This document shows, piece after piece, positions 14,597 to 22,479 of a stretch of DNA of 36,256 nt. The position numbers were made by a program, and so were the translations under genes. Each line of letters opens with the position of its first letter. Position 1 is the first letter of the stretch. The DNA comes from Thermotogae bacterium (lineage in GTDB: Bacteria > Hydrothermota > Hydrothermia > LBFQ01): contig JAADDJ010000015.1 in NCBI GenBank assembly GCA_013153965.1, positions 1-36,256 of the forward strand, read 5' to 3'. The notes beneath the pieces are model-generated. The model was not told the DNA's origin and did not search any database. It saw only the letters and a program-made list of their open reading frames with translations.

Positions 14597-15670
14597 ACCC
14601 CGCCCGAGAGCTCCGCAGATATCCTCCCACGCCCTACGGGCCTCCTCAACGAATCTCCTCCGGGCGAAGTCCTCCGCCCTCCTTGATAGGTCGGACCACA
14701 GGATGTCGTCCTCGCTCAACTTTCTGACGCTCTCAACCAACTCCCGGAAGTCCCCCACGACCGGACCTACTCCCCGGAGGATGCCGAAGTCGTTGCCGAG
14801 GGATACGACGGGGGTACCCAGAAGCATGGATTCCACGGCCAAGTTGGGCACCCCCTCCGAGCGGCTCGTTATCACCGTGGCCCTCGCCCCCGCGAGGAGT
14901 TTGAGGAGCTCCTCCCTCCTCATGCGGGGCCGGGCCGTCAGATTCGGGGGAGGAGCCTCGGGGATATGCCCCACCATGACGAACTCCAAGTCGGGGAGGG
15001 CCTCGGCGAGTTTGACGAAGACCTCCGGCCTCTTTATCGGAGATGGGTTGGCCGCCGCCCAGACGAAGTACCTCCCGCGCCCTCCCCTCGGGATGCTCGG
15101 AGGGGTGTGGATGTTGGGTACGACCACCACCCTCTTGCCGGGGAATTTCCTCTCCACGCGCTCCCTCTGGACGTCGTTCTGGACGGTTATCAGATCAGCC
15201 GTCCTCATGCCCACCGCCACCGTCAGGTCAATCGTCAGGAAGAGGGGGACCAGGAGGACCTTCCTCCAAAGGGGTCGCTCGGAGTTCATCAGGTCTCGCA
15301 GGTACTTGAAGTAGCGATATCCCTCCTGCGCGTTTATGCCCCAGACGACGGCGCTCCCCTTGAGAAGTTTCAGGGCGGTGGCCACGGCGAGGTGGTAGGT
15401 CCTTCCCCTCGCATAGACCGCGTCCGGCGAGAGCTTGAGGGCGAAGGTGAGCATCCTCCGAAATCTGACCACCTCCCACGGGGAGTAGGGCAGGAGGGTT
15501 ATCTTGAGGGAGCCCTCCCGCAGGCTCCTCGGCCGACCGCGGGTGAAGGCCACCATGTGGGTGTCGGCGAAGTGGGAGCATAGCTTGGCCCCCTCATACA
15601 CCTGAAGGTGGGAGCCGCTGAAGTTGCTGTCCTCCCCCGGGTAGTACTCCGATACGAAGAGGAACTTCAA
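14594..15670 (-). CDS. Glycosyltransferase family 4 (GT-B fold)
   Basis: 358 aa. The N-terminal Rossmann half begins MKFLFVSEYYPGEDSNFSG. The donor-binding half contains VPNIHTPP, FVWAAANPSPIKRPEVFVKLAEAL and the diagnostic SRSEGVPNLAVESMLLGTPVVS, with the E-x7-E motif. It should transfer a nucleotide-activated sugar in the cytoplasm for a cell-surface glycan. The TTG start (15670) overlaps the TGA of pyrF as TTGA, so translation is coupled. Confidence 0.85.
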   Translation of the reverse strand: MKFLFVSEYYPGEDSNFSGSHLQVYEGAKLCSHFADTHMVAFTRGRPRSLREGSLKITLLPYSPWEVVRFRRMLTFALKLSPDAVYARGRTYHLAVATALKLLKGSAVVWGINAQEGYRYFKYLRDLMNSERPLWRKVLLVPLFLTIDLTVAVGMRTADLITVQNDVQRERVERKFPGKRVVVVPNIHTPPSIPRGGRGRYFVWAAANPSPIKRPEVFVKLAEALPDLEFVMVGHIPEAPPPNLTARPRMRREELLKLLAGARATVITSRSEGVPNLAVESMLLGTPVVSLGNDFGILRGVGPVVGDFRELVESVRKLSEDDILWSDLSRRAEDFARRRFVEEARRAWEDICGALGRG

Positions 15671-16344
15671 GATGCGCTTCGTCTTGACAGGGCCTCGCGG
15701 ATCCTACGCAGGGCGGCCACGGGGTCCTTGGCCTCGGTTATCTCCCTGCCGACCACGACTATGTCCTCGTCGGATAGCCAGTAGAGTCGGCTCGGGGGGA
15801 CCGACCTCATATGGTCGTCCTTCCTCCTGCGGTATCTGACCCCGGGGACGACGATCCCCAGCATCTTGAAGTACTTCCTGACGGCCCGGGCCTCCGTACC
15901 GGGTACGACCACCCCCCAAGCGCGGGCATCGGCCGCCATACGGCTCAACTGTATCACCAGCTTGCGGGCCTTCTTCTTGAAGATGTCCCGCGTCTCCTCG
16001 TCGGACAGGCTCGTCAGGAGCGTGACGGCCAGAACCCTTATGTCGGGGCGGGTGGATGTGGCGGCCTCTATCATCCTCCTTCCTCCCGTCGCATGGACCG
16101 TCAGGTAATCAACCGGGGGGAGCCCCTTAACGGTCTCGGCGACGACGGAGGGGATGTCGTGGAGCTTCAGGTCCAAGAAGATGCTCACCCCCTCCCTTAC
16201 CAGCCTCTCAACCTCCTCCCTACCGTCGTTCAGGTAGAGTGGCAGACCGACCTTGAATAGGTCGGCCTCTTCCGACAACCTGTCTATCAATCTGCGGGCC
16301 TCCTTCCACGAGCTCGTGTTAAGTGCTACGCATACCTTTGCCAT
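15667..16344 (-). CDS. pyrF: Orotidine 5'-phosphate decarboxylase PyrF
   Basis: 225 aa, TIM barrel. It converts OMP to UMP in pyrimidine synthesis. It starts VCVALNTSS and has FKVGLPLY, the catalytic D58-L-K60-LH-D63-IP, VDYLTVHATGG and the phosphate-binding end VVVGREITEAKDP. The ATG at 16344 lies 26 bases inside the preceding gene, but the beta-1 strand requires it. No other pyrimidine biosynthesis gene is adjacent; pyrR is 14 kb away. Confidence 0.92.
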   Translation of the reverse strand: MAKVCVALNTSSWKEARRLIDRLSEEADLFKVGLPLYLNDGREEVERLVREGVSIFLDLKLHDIPSVVAETVKGLPPVDYLTVHATGGRRMIEAATSTRPDIRVLAVTLLTSLSDEETRDIFKKKARKLVIQLSRMAADARAWGVVVPGTEARAVRKYFKMLGIVVPGVRYRRRKDDHMRSVPPSRLYWLSDEDIVVVGREITEAKDPVAALRRIREALSRRSAS

Positions 16345-17194
16345 GTTCGTATAACCTCCCTTTTAATTTCAGGTTCTCCAAGAGATTCAAGAGGTAGTCC
16401 TCCCTCTCAACCTTGACCTCATCCCCCCGAACCACCAAGGTGCCTATGAAGTACCCCCTGTAGCCGAGGACGGACACGTAGGACTCGTCCCCCTCCGTCA
16501 GGATGAGATGCCATATCCGGGTGGTATCCGCCTTGAGCCGCCTTATCTGGGCGAGTATGTCCTTTCCCTCAATCTCAACCGACGGGGCGAATAGGGGCGT
16601 GGAGATGGCGAGTCCCACCATGTGGTCCACCGACACGCGGCACACGTTATCTTCGGGGAGGTCGGACACCTTCAGAGGCACCACCTCGTCCCCATCCAGC
16701 TTGAAAGTCTGGACCTCCTTGCCGGCTATGAAGGTGGAGGCGTATCCGTCCGGATGTTGGAGGAAGAAGGTCCTGTGGTAGGTCTCACCGGACTTTATCC
16801 GGGCCACGTCTTCGGGGGATATGGAGACCCTCTTGCCTATCCTTATCTTCAGGAGGATTCGGGCATCCTCGGGGGTCAGGGTGCGCAGGTCCGGCATGAG
16901 CCGATTCAACTCCAACTCGGTTATCAGGGCCAAGGCTTCGGTCCGGGGCACATAGACCCTCGGCAGGTAGTCGCCGGGCAGGATGGGGAACTCCTTAATT
17001 ATCGCCTTTCTCCAATTCAGAAGTTTCTCCAAATTCTTCAAGGAGACCCCCCACGTGCTGTCCAGACCGATGATATTACCCTCAACCAAGGCTACCTTTA
17101 TGACTCCGAACTGATCCTTCTCCGCTGGAACGAATTGTATTCGCCCGGTGTATTTTCGCTTAACGGCCAAGTAAAATGCGGCTATTGGTCCCAT
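16319..17194 (-). CDS. Protein with possible PATAN (DUF4388-like) N-terminal domain
   Basis: 291 aa. Residues about 5-75 (TGRIQFVPAE, VALVEGNIIGLDST, LEKLLNW) weakly resemble the PATAN/DUF4388 fold found in bacterial signalling and gliding proteins. The middle is charged and helical. The C-terminal third has a roadblock-like alternation (RIWHLILTEGDESYVSVLGYRGYFIGTLVV). No transmembrane segment was seen. A scaffold or signalling role is plausible but unproven. TATAAT lies 11 bases before ATG 17194 and contains the stop codon of hutH. Confidence 0.45.
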   Translation of the reverse strand: MGPIAAFYLAVKRKYTGRIQFVPAEKDQFGVIKVALVEGNIIGLDSTWGVSLKNLEKLLNWRKAIIKEFPILPGDYLPRVYVPRTEALALITELELNRLMPDLRTLTPEDARILLKIRIGKRVSISPEDVARIKSGETYHRTFFLQHPDGYASTFIAGKEVQTFKLDGDEVVPLKVSDLPEDNVCRVSVDHMVGLAISTPLFAPSVEIEGKDILAQIRRLKADTTRIWHLILTEGDESYVSVLGYRGYFIGTLVVRGDEVKVEREDYLLNLLENLKLKGRLYEHGKGMRST

Positions 17195-17205
17195 TTATGC
17201 CATCT

Positions 17206-17211
17206 ATTATA
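17206..17211 (-). promoter_or_regulatory. -10 element TATAAT containing the hutH stop codon
   Basis: The hexamer contains the TAA stop of hutH (17207-17209). The distance to ATG 17194 is 11 bases, a little longer than the leaderless norm, so a leader of a few bases is possible. Confidence 0.45.
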
Positions 17212-18652
17212 GAGCAGAATAACTGCCTTTTGTTAAATACCTTATGGCCGCCTCCCACACCTCCGCCAGATGCAGATTTCTGCGGTATTGGGGAAGGTTA
17301 TCTTTCAATCCCTCGTAGAGGGACTCAAATGGCTTGGGCACCTGACCCGATAGCTCCAAGGCCCTGTAGGCCACGACCAGCTCCGCGGCCAGAGTCTCGT
17401 GGAGTATCCGCACGAGTTTCCCCAAACGGAGGGCCGAGCCGAAGCTCATCGGCACCCAGTCCTCCTGCCCGGCGCTCGTCGGAGACGACTGGTAGGCGAA
17501 GGGGGTACTCAGGACCTTGGCCTCCGCGAAGAGGGAGGAGACGGCCACCTGAAGCATCATCAGACCGGAATCCACCCCCGGCCTCTCCGACAGCATGGCC
17601 GGCAGGCCCGATTCTGGGGAGAGCATGAAGTGCATGCGACGATCCGCCATTCCCACGAGGACCGTCAGGGCGGAGGCGAGGGCGTCGCACAGGTTGGCTA
17701 TGAGCTGGCCGTGGAAGTTGCCGGTTGATACTATTCGCTCCCCCAGTAGGACGGGATTGTCGGATACTCCGCCGTACAACTCCACCAGACCCCGCTGGAC
17801 CCAATCCAAGGTGCGTAGGGCCGTCCCCATCACCTGCGGGTAGGTCCTGAAGGAGTAGGGGTCCTGAACCCTCTCGCCGTCGGGCAGGTCCCCTATGTAC
17901 CTCCACACCTTGCGGGCCGCCTCCTGCGCGAACCGGTCGCCCATGAGGGCCACCGCCTCCGGTATGAAGGGGGACTTTCGCCCCCTTATGGCCCACCAGA
18001 GGGCGGCGAATATCCGGTGGTGGAGCGAGAGGAGGGCGTTGGCACGGTAGAGGTTTAGGAGGGCTATGGCGAGGGAGAAGGTGTAGCCGTTTATGAGGGC
18101 GAGGGCCTCCCTTGGCAGAAGTTTCAGGGGCTCCAGACCGTACATGCGATGGGCTACTATGGATGGGACCTCCCTTCCGTCCCGTAGATTGACCCACCCC
18201 TCGCCTATCAGGGCGAGGGCCACGTGGGCGTTGGGGGATAGGTCCCCGCTCGCCCCTACGGATCCCCGCTCCGGTACCTTGGGGGTTATGCCCTCGTTCA
18301 AGAGATGCACGAGGCGGGATACCACCTCGGGCCTCACGCCCGACAGGCCCCGGGCCAGATGTTTCACCCGCAGGAACATGGCCGCCCGCACGTAAGGGAC
18401 AGGCAGAGGCTCCCCTACGGATGTGGCGTGGCTCCGGATGGTATCGTACTGGAACCTTATCAACTCCTCTTCGTTCAGGCGGATGTGGGCCAGCCTCCCC
18501 AGTCCCGTGTTGAATCCATAGACTACCCCCTCCCTCTCCACCACCTCCAAGAATCTCCTTCTGCCATCCGAGATGCGTTTCAAGTCGTCTTCGGTCAGAT
18601 GCACCTCTCCACCGTTGGCGACCTCCCATACTTCCTTTATGGCGGCTCGCAT
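17207..18652 (-). CDS. hutH: Histidine ammonia-lyase (aromatic amino acid lyase family)
   Basis: 481 aa. The MIO cofactor triad A134-S-G136 lies in GSVGASGDLSPNAH. Also present are Tyr45 (VVYGFNTGLG), SDNPVLL, STGNFHGQ and QED. Ser-His at 74-75 (RSHATSVGEPL) matches the substrate-selecting pair of histidine ammonia-lyases rather than the Phe/Leu of PAL. The enzyme deaminates histidine to urocanate. Two oddities: the QEDHVSM motif reads QEDWVPM, and no hutU, hutI or hutG is nearby. It is slightly shorter than the usual 500-510 aa. TAAAAT lies six bases before ATG 18652. Confidence 0.85.
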   Translation of the reverse strand: MRAAIKEVWEVANGGEVHLTEDDLKRISDGRRRFLEVVEREGVVYGFNTGLGRLAHIRLNEEELIRFQYDTIRSHATSVGEPLPVPYVRAAMFLRVKHLARGLSGVRPEVVSRLVHLLNEGITPKVPERGSVGASGDLSPNAHVALALIGEGWVNLRDGREVPSIVAHRMYGLEPLKLLPREALALINGYTFSLAIALLNLYRANALLSLHHRIFAALWWAIRGRKSPFIPEAVALMGDRFAQEAARKVWRYIGDLPDGERVQDPYSFRTYPQVMGTALRTLDWVQRGLVELYGGVSDNPVLLGERIVSTGNFHGQLIANLCDALASALTVLVGMADRRMHFMLSPESGLPAMLSERPGVDSGLMMLQVAVSSLFAEAKVLSTPFAYQSSPTSAGQEDWVPMSFGSALRLGKLVRILHETLAAELVVAYRALELSGQVPKPFESLYEGLKDNLPQYRRNLHLAEVWEAAIRYLTKGSYSAL

Positions 18653-18658
18653 CGGGAT

Positions 18659-18664
18659 ATTTTA
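18659..18664 (-). promoter_or_regulatory. -10 element TAAAAT (hutH)
   Basis: TAAAAT ends six bases before ATG 18652. It is divergent with the TAGAAT at 18681; the two hexamers are only 16 bases apart. Confidence 0.55.
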
Positions 18665-18680
18665 CCGCCGGCATCCACCG

Positions 18681-18686
18681 TAGAAT
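18681..18686 (+). promoter_or_regulatory. -10 element TAGAAT (MBL gene)
   Basis: TAGAAT ends five bases before ATG 18692. The whole hutH/MBL intergenic region is 39 bases, so any -35 for either gene would have to lie inside the other gene. Confidence 0.55.
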
Positions 18687-18691
18687 AGCCT

Positions 18692-19585
18692 ATGCGACCT
18701 TTTGAGTTCGGCTCCGAGGATTACGGCAACGTTCGCATACTCGGCGCCCCCTACTCCTACGTGTATCTGGCCGGCGACATCCTCATGGATACCGGTACGG
18801 GTTTCTGGGGAAAGCGCATAGCCCGATTCCTTGAGGAGAACTCCCTGAAGGTGTCCCGCATCCTCTTCACGCACTCCCACTACGACCACGTCGGTGGATA
18901 CCCCTATCTGGGAGGCATTCCCACCGGCGCCCATCCCCACCTCTACGGGACGTTGGCGAAGGAGAAGGTGGCGCGCTTTATAGAGGAGATGAATAGGAGG
19001 GAGATGGCCATGCTCAACGACCCCGATGCCCAAAATTACAGATTCACCCCTCCGGAGGACGGGAGACCCCTTGAGGACGGCGAGAGGCTGGAGTGGAGGG
19101 GGGGCGAGATTGAGGTCATATACACGCCCGGCCACACGCGGGACTCGGTCTCCTACTACATCCTGCCGGAGAAGGTGATGGTCGTAGGGGAGGCCGCGGG
19201 CGTACCCAACCGGGACGGCTCCTTCATACTCCCCCAGTTTCTCAGCAGCATCATGGACTATCTGAACAGTCTGCGCAGGTTGAGGGGGTACGAGATTGAG
19301 GTTCTGGGTCTTCCCCACGAGATGGTCATATACGGAAGGAGGAAGGTCAAGGATTACCTGCGTCTGAGCGAGGCGGCCACGCTCCGCTACGTGGAGGACC
19401 TGAAGGATATATACGCCAGGTGCGGCGGGGAGTGGGACTGCATAGAGAGGGAGGTTATGGAGCGGATATACCGGCGGCATGCGCTGGACCAGCCGGAGTA
19501 CGCCTTCCTCGCCAATCTGAAAGCCCAGATACGGGCGGTGGAGAGGGAGTTCTTTCTTCCACCTTACAATCGCCTCCATGATTGA
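18692..19585 (+). CDS. Metallo-beta-lactamase-fold hydrolase
   Basis: 297 aa. The dinuclear metal motif is THSHYDH, followed by TPGHTRDS (third His), GEAAG (bridging acidic position) and GLPHE (last His). It is a glyoxalase-II-type MBL hydrolase of unknown substrate. The C-terminal 70 residues are helical and close with Arg and Glu-rich stretches. It is leaderless from TAGAAT. The last eight bases overlap serS. Confidence 0.8.
   Translation: MRPFEFGSEDYGNVRILGAPYSYVYLAGDILMDTGTGFWGKRIARFLEENSLKVSRILFTHSHYDHVGGYPYLGGIPTGAHPHLYGTLAKEKVARFIEEMNRREMAMLNDPDAQNYRFTPPEDGRPLEDGERLEWRGGEIEVIYTPGHTRDSVSYYILPEKVMVVGEAAGVPNRDGSFILPQFLSSIMDYLNSLRRLRGYEIEVLGLPHEMVIYGRRKVKDYLRLSEAATLRYVEDLKDIYARCGGEWDCIEREVMERIYRRHALDQPEYAFLANLKAQIRAVEREFFLPPYNRLHD
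19565..19570 (+). promoter_or_regulatory. -10 element TACAAT (serS) inside the MBL gene
   Basis: TACAAT ends seven bases before the serS ATG at 19578 and lies in the last codons of the MBL gene. Confidence 0.45.
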
Positions 19586-20870
19586 TATAGCGTACTTGCG
19601 TAAGAAGAGGGACGTGCTGGAGGATGCCCTGCGCAAGCGGGGATACCCCTTGGACATTCTGGACGCCCTGACCGAGCTGGACTCCAAGAGGAGGGAGGTC
19701 ATAACCGAGGCGAACGCCCTTAGGGCCAAGAAGAACGAGATCTCCCGGAGGGTGGGGGAGCTTCGCCGCAGGGGTGAGGATGCCTCCCACCTGCTTGAGG
19801 AGGCCCGCAAGTACGACCGCCTCCTCGCCGAGCTGAAGGAGAGGGAGAAGGAGTATGATCGCAAATTCTGGGAGCTCTGGGCCCACGTACCCAACATCCC
19901 CCACGAGAGTGTGCCGGTGGGTCCGGACGAGAGCGCGAACGTCGTCGTCAGGGAGTGGGGAGAGAGGAGGGAGTTCCCCTTCAAACCCAAACCCCACTGG
20001 GAGCTCGCCGAGCTGCTCGGCATCCTTGACTGGAAGTCGGCCTCCGAGATGGCCGGCTCCCGATTCGTCACGTACAAGGGGCTGGGGGCTCGCCTTGAGA
20101 GGGCGCTGATAAACTACTTCTTGGACACCCACATCGGGAACGGATACACGGAGGTCTTCCCTCCCATACTCGTCAAGCCCGAGGCGCTGTACGCCTCCGG
20201 ACATCTGCCCAAATTCCACGAGGAGATGTACTACATACACGAGGATGACCTGTACCTGATCCCCACGGCGGAGGTACCCCTCGCGAACCTCCACAGGGGG
20301 CAGGTGATACCTGAGGAGAAACTCCCCCTCTACTACGTGGCCTATACGCCCTGCTTCCGCCGGGAGGCCGGCTCCCACGGTAGGGACGTGCGCGGGATAA
20401 TCCGCATGCACCAGTTCAACAAGGTGGAGCTCTTCAAATACACCAGACCGGAGGACTCCTACGAGGAGCACGAGAGGATGGTTCGGGATGCCGAGAGGAT
20501 CCTTCAGGCCCTCGGAATCCCCTACAGGGTGGTTCTCCTATCAACGGGGGATATGGGATTCGCCGCGGCCAAGACGTACGACATAGAGGTTTGGGCCCCC
20601 GGACTCGGAAGGTGGCTTGAGGCCTCATCCGTCTCCAACGTTGAGGACTTCCAAGCCCGCAGGGCCAACGTCAAGATGCGCCGGAAGGACGGAAAGACCG
20701 AGTACGTGCATATGCTCAACGGCTCCGGCCTGGCCACCCCGAGGGTCTTCATAGCCATACTGGAGAACTTCCAGAGGGAGGACGGCTCCGTCGTGGTGCC
20801 GGAGGTCCTACGGCCCTACATGGGGGTTGATGTGATCACCTATCCCAGCCGAGACCCCAGAGGGGCCTGA
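19578..20870 (+). CDS. serS: Seryl-tRNA synthetase
   Basis: 430 aa, normal length. The N-terminal antiparallel coiled coil (about 28-100, rich in Arg, Glu and Lys) binds the long arm of tRNA-Ser. The class II catalytic core has motif 2 FRREAGSHGRDVRGIIRMHQFNKVELF-type and motif 3 with NGSGLATPR. The segment EASSVSNVEDFQARRA is characteristic. It charges the tRNA-Ser encoded in this window. Its 3' end overlaps the convergent repeat-protein gene by 35 bp. Confidence 0.95.
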   Translation: MIDIAYLRKKRDVLEDALRKRGYPLDILDALTELDSKRREVITEANALRAKKNEISRRVGELRRRGEDASHLLEEARKYDRLLAELKEREKEYDRKFWELWAHVPNIPHESVPVGPDESANVVVREWGERREFPFKPKPHWELAELLGILDWKSASEMAGSRFVTYKGLGARLERALINYFLDTHIGNGYTEVFPPILVKPEALYASGHLPKFHEEMYYIHEDDLYLIPTAEVPLANLHRGQVIPEEKLPLYYVAYTPCFRREAGSHGRDVRGIIRMHQFNKVELFKYTRPEDSYEEHERMVRDAERILQALGIPYRVVLLSTGDMGFAAAKTYDIEVWAPGLGRWLEASSVSNVEDFQARRANVKMRRKDGKTEYVHMLNGSGLATPRVFIAILENFQREDGSVVVPEVLRPYMGVDVITYPSRDPRGA

Positions 20871-22476
20871 CCCACAGGGAGGAGTTGCGGGCGGTGGAGC
20901 CGAAGGGGTAAGTGTCCATATCCCTCCCGAGGTCAAGGAATAGGCCCACGCCCCCCATCTCCCTCTTGCGGTTCGCCCCTCCGAAGGATATGTCCAGCTC
21001 CCGGGCCGAGTAGTTGTCCTTCCCGTCCCCATCCACGAATATGCCCACGGAGTTGGTCAGCCCCACGCCGAATCCCCCGCTGGTGTAGTAGGTATCGTTT
21101 CCCGTGGAGTCGTAGAAGAATCCGACCGACAGGTCGTGGCCCTCGCCTATGCTGGGGCCGAACTGCGCGTAATACAGGTCGTTCCCATCCGAATCCTTGA
21201 GCCCTCCCACGGATATGTGTATTCCGGCCCCCTGACAGTACTCGGCGCATATGTACCTGTCGTCCCCTCCTCCGTCGTAGAGGAGGCCGAGGGCGTACCA
21301 GTAGGAGACACCTTGGGCGTAGGTGCCGGCCGAATACACGTCGTTCCCGGAGGCGTCCGCGAGTATTCCCACGCCACCGCCGAAGTCGTCCCTCCATCCC
21401 ATGGAGAACCCCTGACCGAAGGCCTGATGCTGGCGTGTGAATAGGGGGGTGTGGATGGGGCCGTATCCCAAGGTGTATATGTCACTACCGGCGCGGTCCG
21501 ACAGGATCCCCACGCCGTATATGCCGGCGAATCCCTGACCGAATATGACCGCCTTGTACATGTCGTTCCCGGATACGTCAATCAGGTAGCCTCCCCCGAA
21601 CGTACCCGCGCCGAGGGAGTGGTATCCGGCCGAGTAGTAGTCGTCCCCGCCTCCATCGTAGAGGAGGCCGAATCCTCCCAGTCCCACCCCTCCGCACACG
21701 CCATCGCACACGTACGCGTCGTCCCCCTCAAGGTCGTATAGGACGGAGACCCCAAGGATGCCGGCGGCGAAGGAGCCGGAGTACCTGTCGTTCCCTTCCA
21801 CATCTACTATGAGGATGGGGGCCGAGTCCAGAATGTAGGTGTCATCCCCTCCCAAGTCGTATATGGCGACGTAGGTCCCCCGGTAGGTGTTGCTCCCCTT
21901 TCCTCCCACGGCCACCTTCCCGAAGCCGGTGATGTACTCGTACTGGAAGTCGCCGTTCAGGGTGGGTACGAGGGTGGTATCCACGTCCAGCAGGCACGAT
22001 AGGGCGTTCAGGAGCAGGTTGTAGTCCAACGAGTGGGCGAAATGGCGGAGCTCATCGTGGAGGAGGGAGTCCTCCTCCGGGGCGTCGGGGTCGTACATCG
22101 CCAGGAGCCTGCGCCGCAGGCTATCCTTGACCTTGAGGGGTTGCCCGATGGCCCTGTCGGTGAAGTAGGAGACGCAGTGGAGGAGGCTTATGATGCGGCC
22201 TATGACGCTGTCCCTGACGGTGAAGCGGGTGCGCATCCTGACCTTTCTGAATTTGACGGGCCAGAAGGTGGCGGGTATATCCCGCGGCTCCAAGCGGGCG
22301 TATCTATCGCTACTGTCGGCCACCCACACCACGAACTTGAGAGGGTCCGCAAGGAAGTTTAGGACGACGGGGGGCTTGAGCGAGGTACCCGTCGCGAGGT
22401 CCTTATCGTAGGTAAGGTCGGTCCCCGTCAGCCCCCCGTACATCAGGAGGGTGTCAAGCAGAGGTAGGAGCCACAT
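20836..22476 (-). CDS. Exported repeat protein with eleven GxDxY repeats
   Basis: 546 aa. It has a hydrophobic start (MWLLPLLDTLLMYGG), a helical region (about 90-165), then a repeat region (about 193-490). The repeats carry G-[DNSK]-D-x-Y at 210, 228, 251, 277, 303, 330, 377, 404, 431, 459 and 485, followed by a Gly-rich strand and a [LI]-x-D turn. The period is 26-28 residues with one 20-residue insertion. This points to a beta-solenoid, perhaps calcium-binding through the Asp turns, on the cell surface. I know of no function. It is paired with the secreted adhesin-like gene upstream. Confidence 0.65.
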   Translation of the reverse strand: MWLLPLLDTLLMYGGLTGTDLTYDKDLATGTSLKPPVVLNFLADPLKFVVWVADSSDRYARLEPRDIPATFWPVKFRKVRMRTRFTVRDSVIGRIISLLHCVSYFTDRAIGQPLKVKDSLRRRLLAMYDPDAPEEDSLLHDELRHFAHSLDYNLLLNALSCLLDVDTTLVPTLNGDFQYEYITGFGKVAVGGKGSNTYRGTYVAIYDLGGDDTYILDSAPILIVDVEGNDRYSGSFAAGILGVSVLYDLEGDDAYVCDGVCGGVGLGGFGLLYDGGGDDYYSAGYHSLGAGTFGGGYLIDVSGNDMYKAVIFGQGFAGIYGVGILSDRAGSDIYTLGYGPIHTPLFTRQHQAFGQGFSMGWRDDFGGGVGILADASGNDVYSAGTYAQGVSYWYALGLLYDGGGDDRYICAEYCQGAGIHISVGGLKDSDGNDLYYAQFGPSIGEGHDLSVGFFYDSTGNDTYYTSGGFGVGLTNSVGIFVDGDGKDNYSARELDISFGGANRKREMGGVGLFLDLGRDMDTYPFGSTARNSSLWVRPLWGLGWDR

Positions 22477-22479
22477 CCC

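Noticed and set aside
14584-14649. Longer start for the FemAB-like gene
   Set aside because: It lies inside the glycosyltransferase gene. TAGAAT at 14591-14596 points to TTG 14583.
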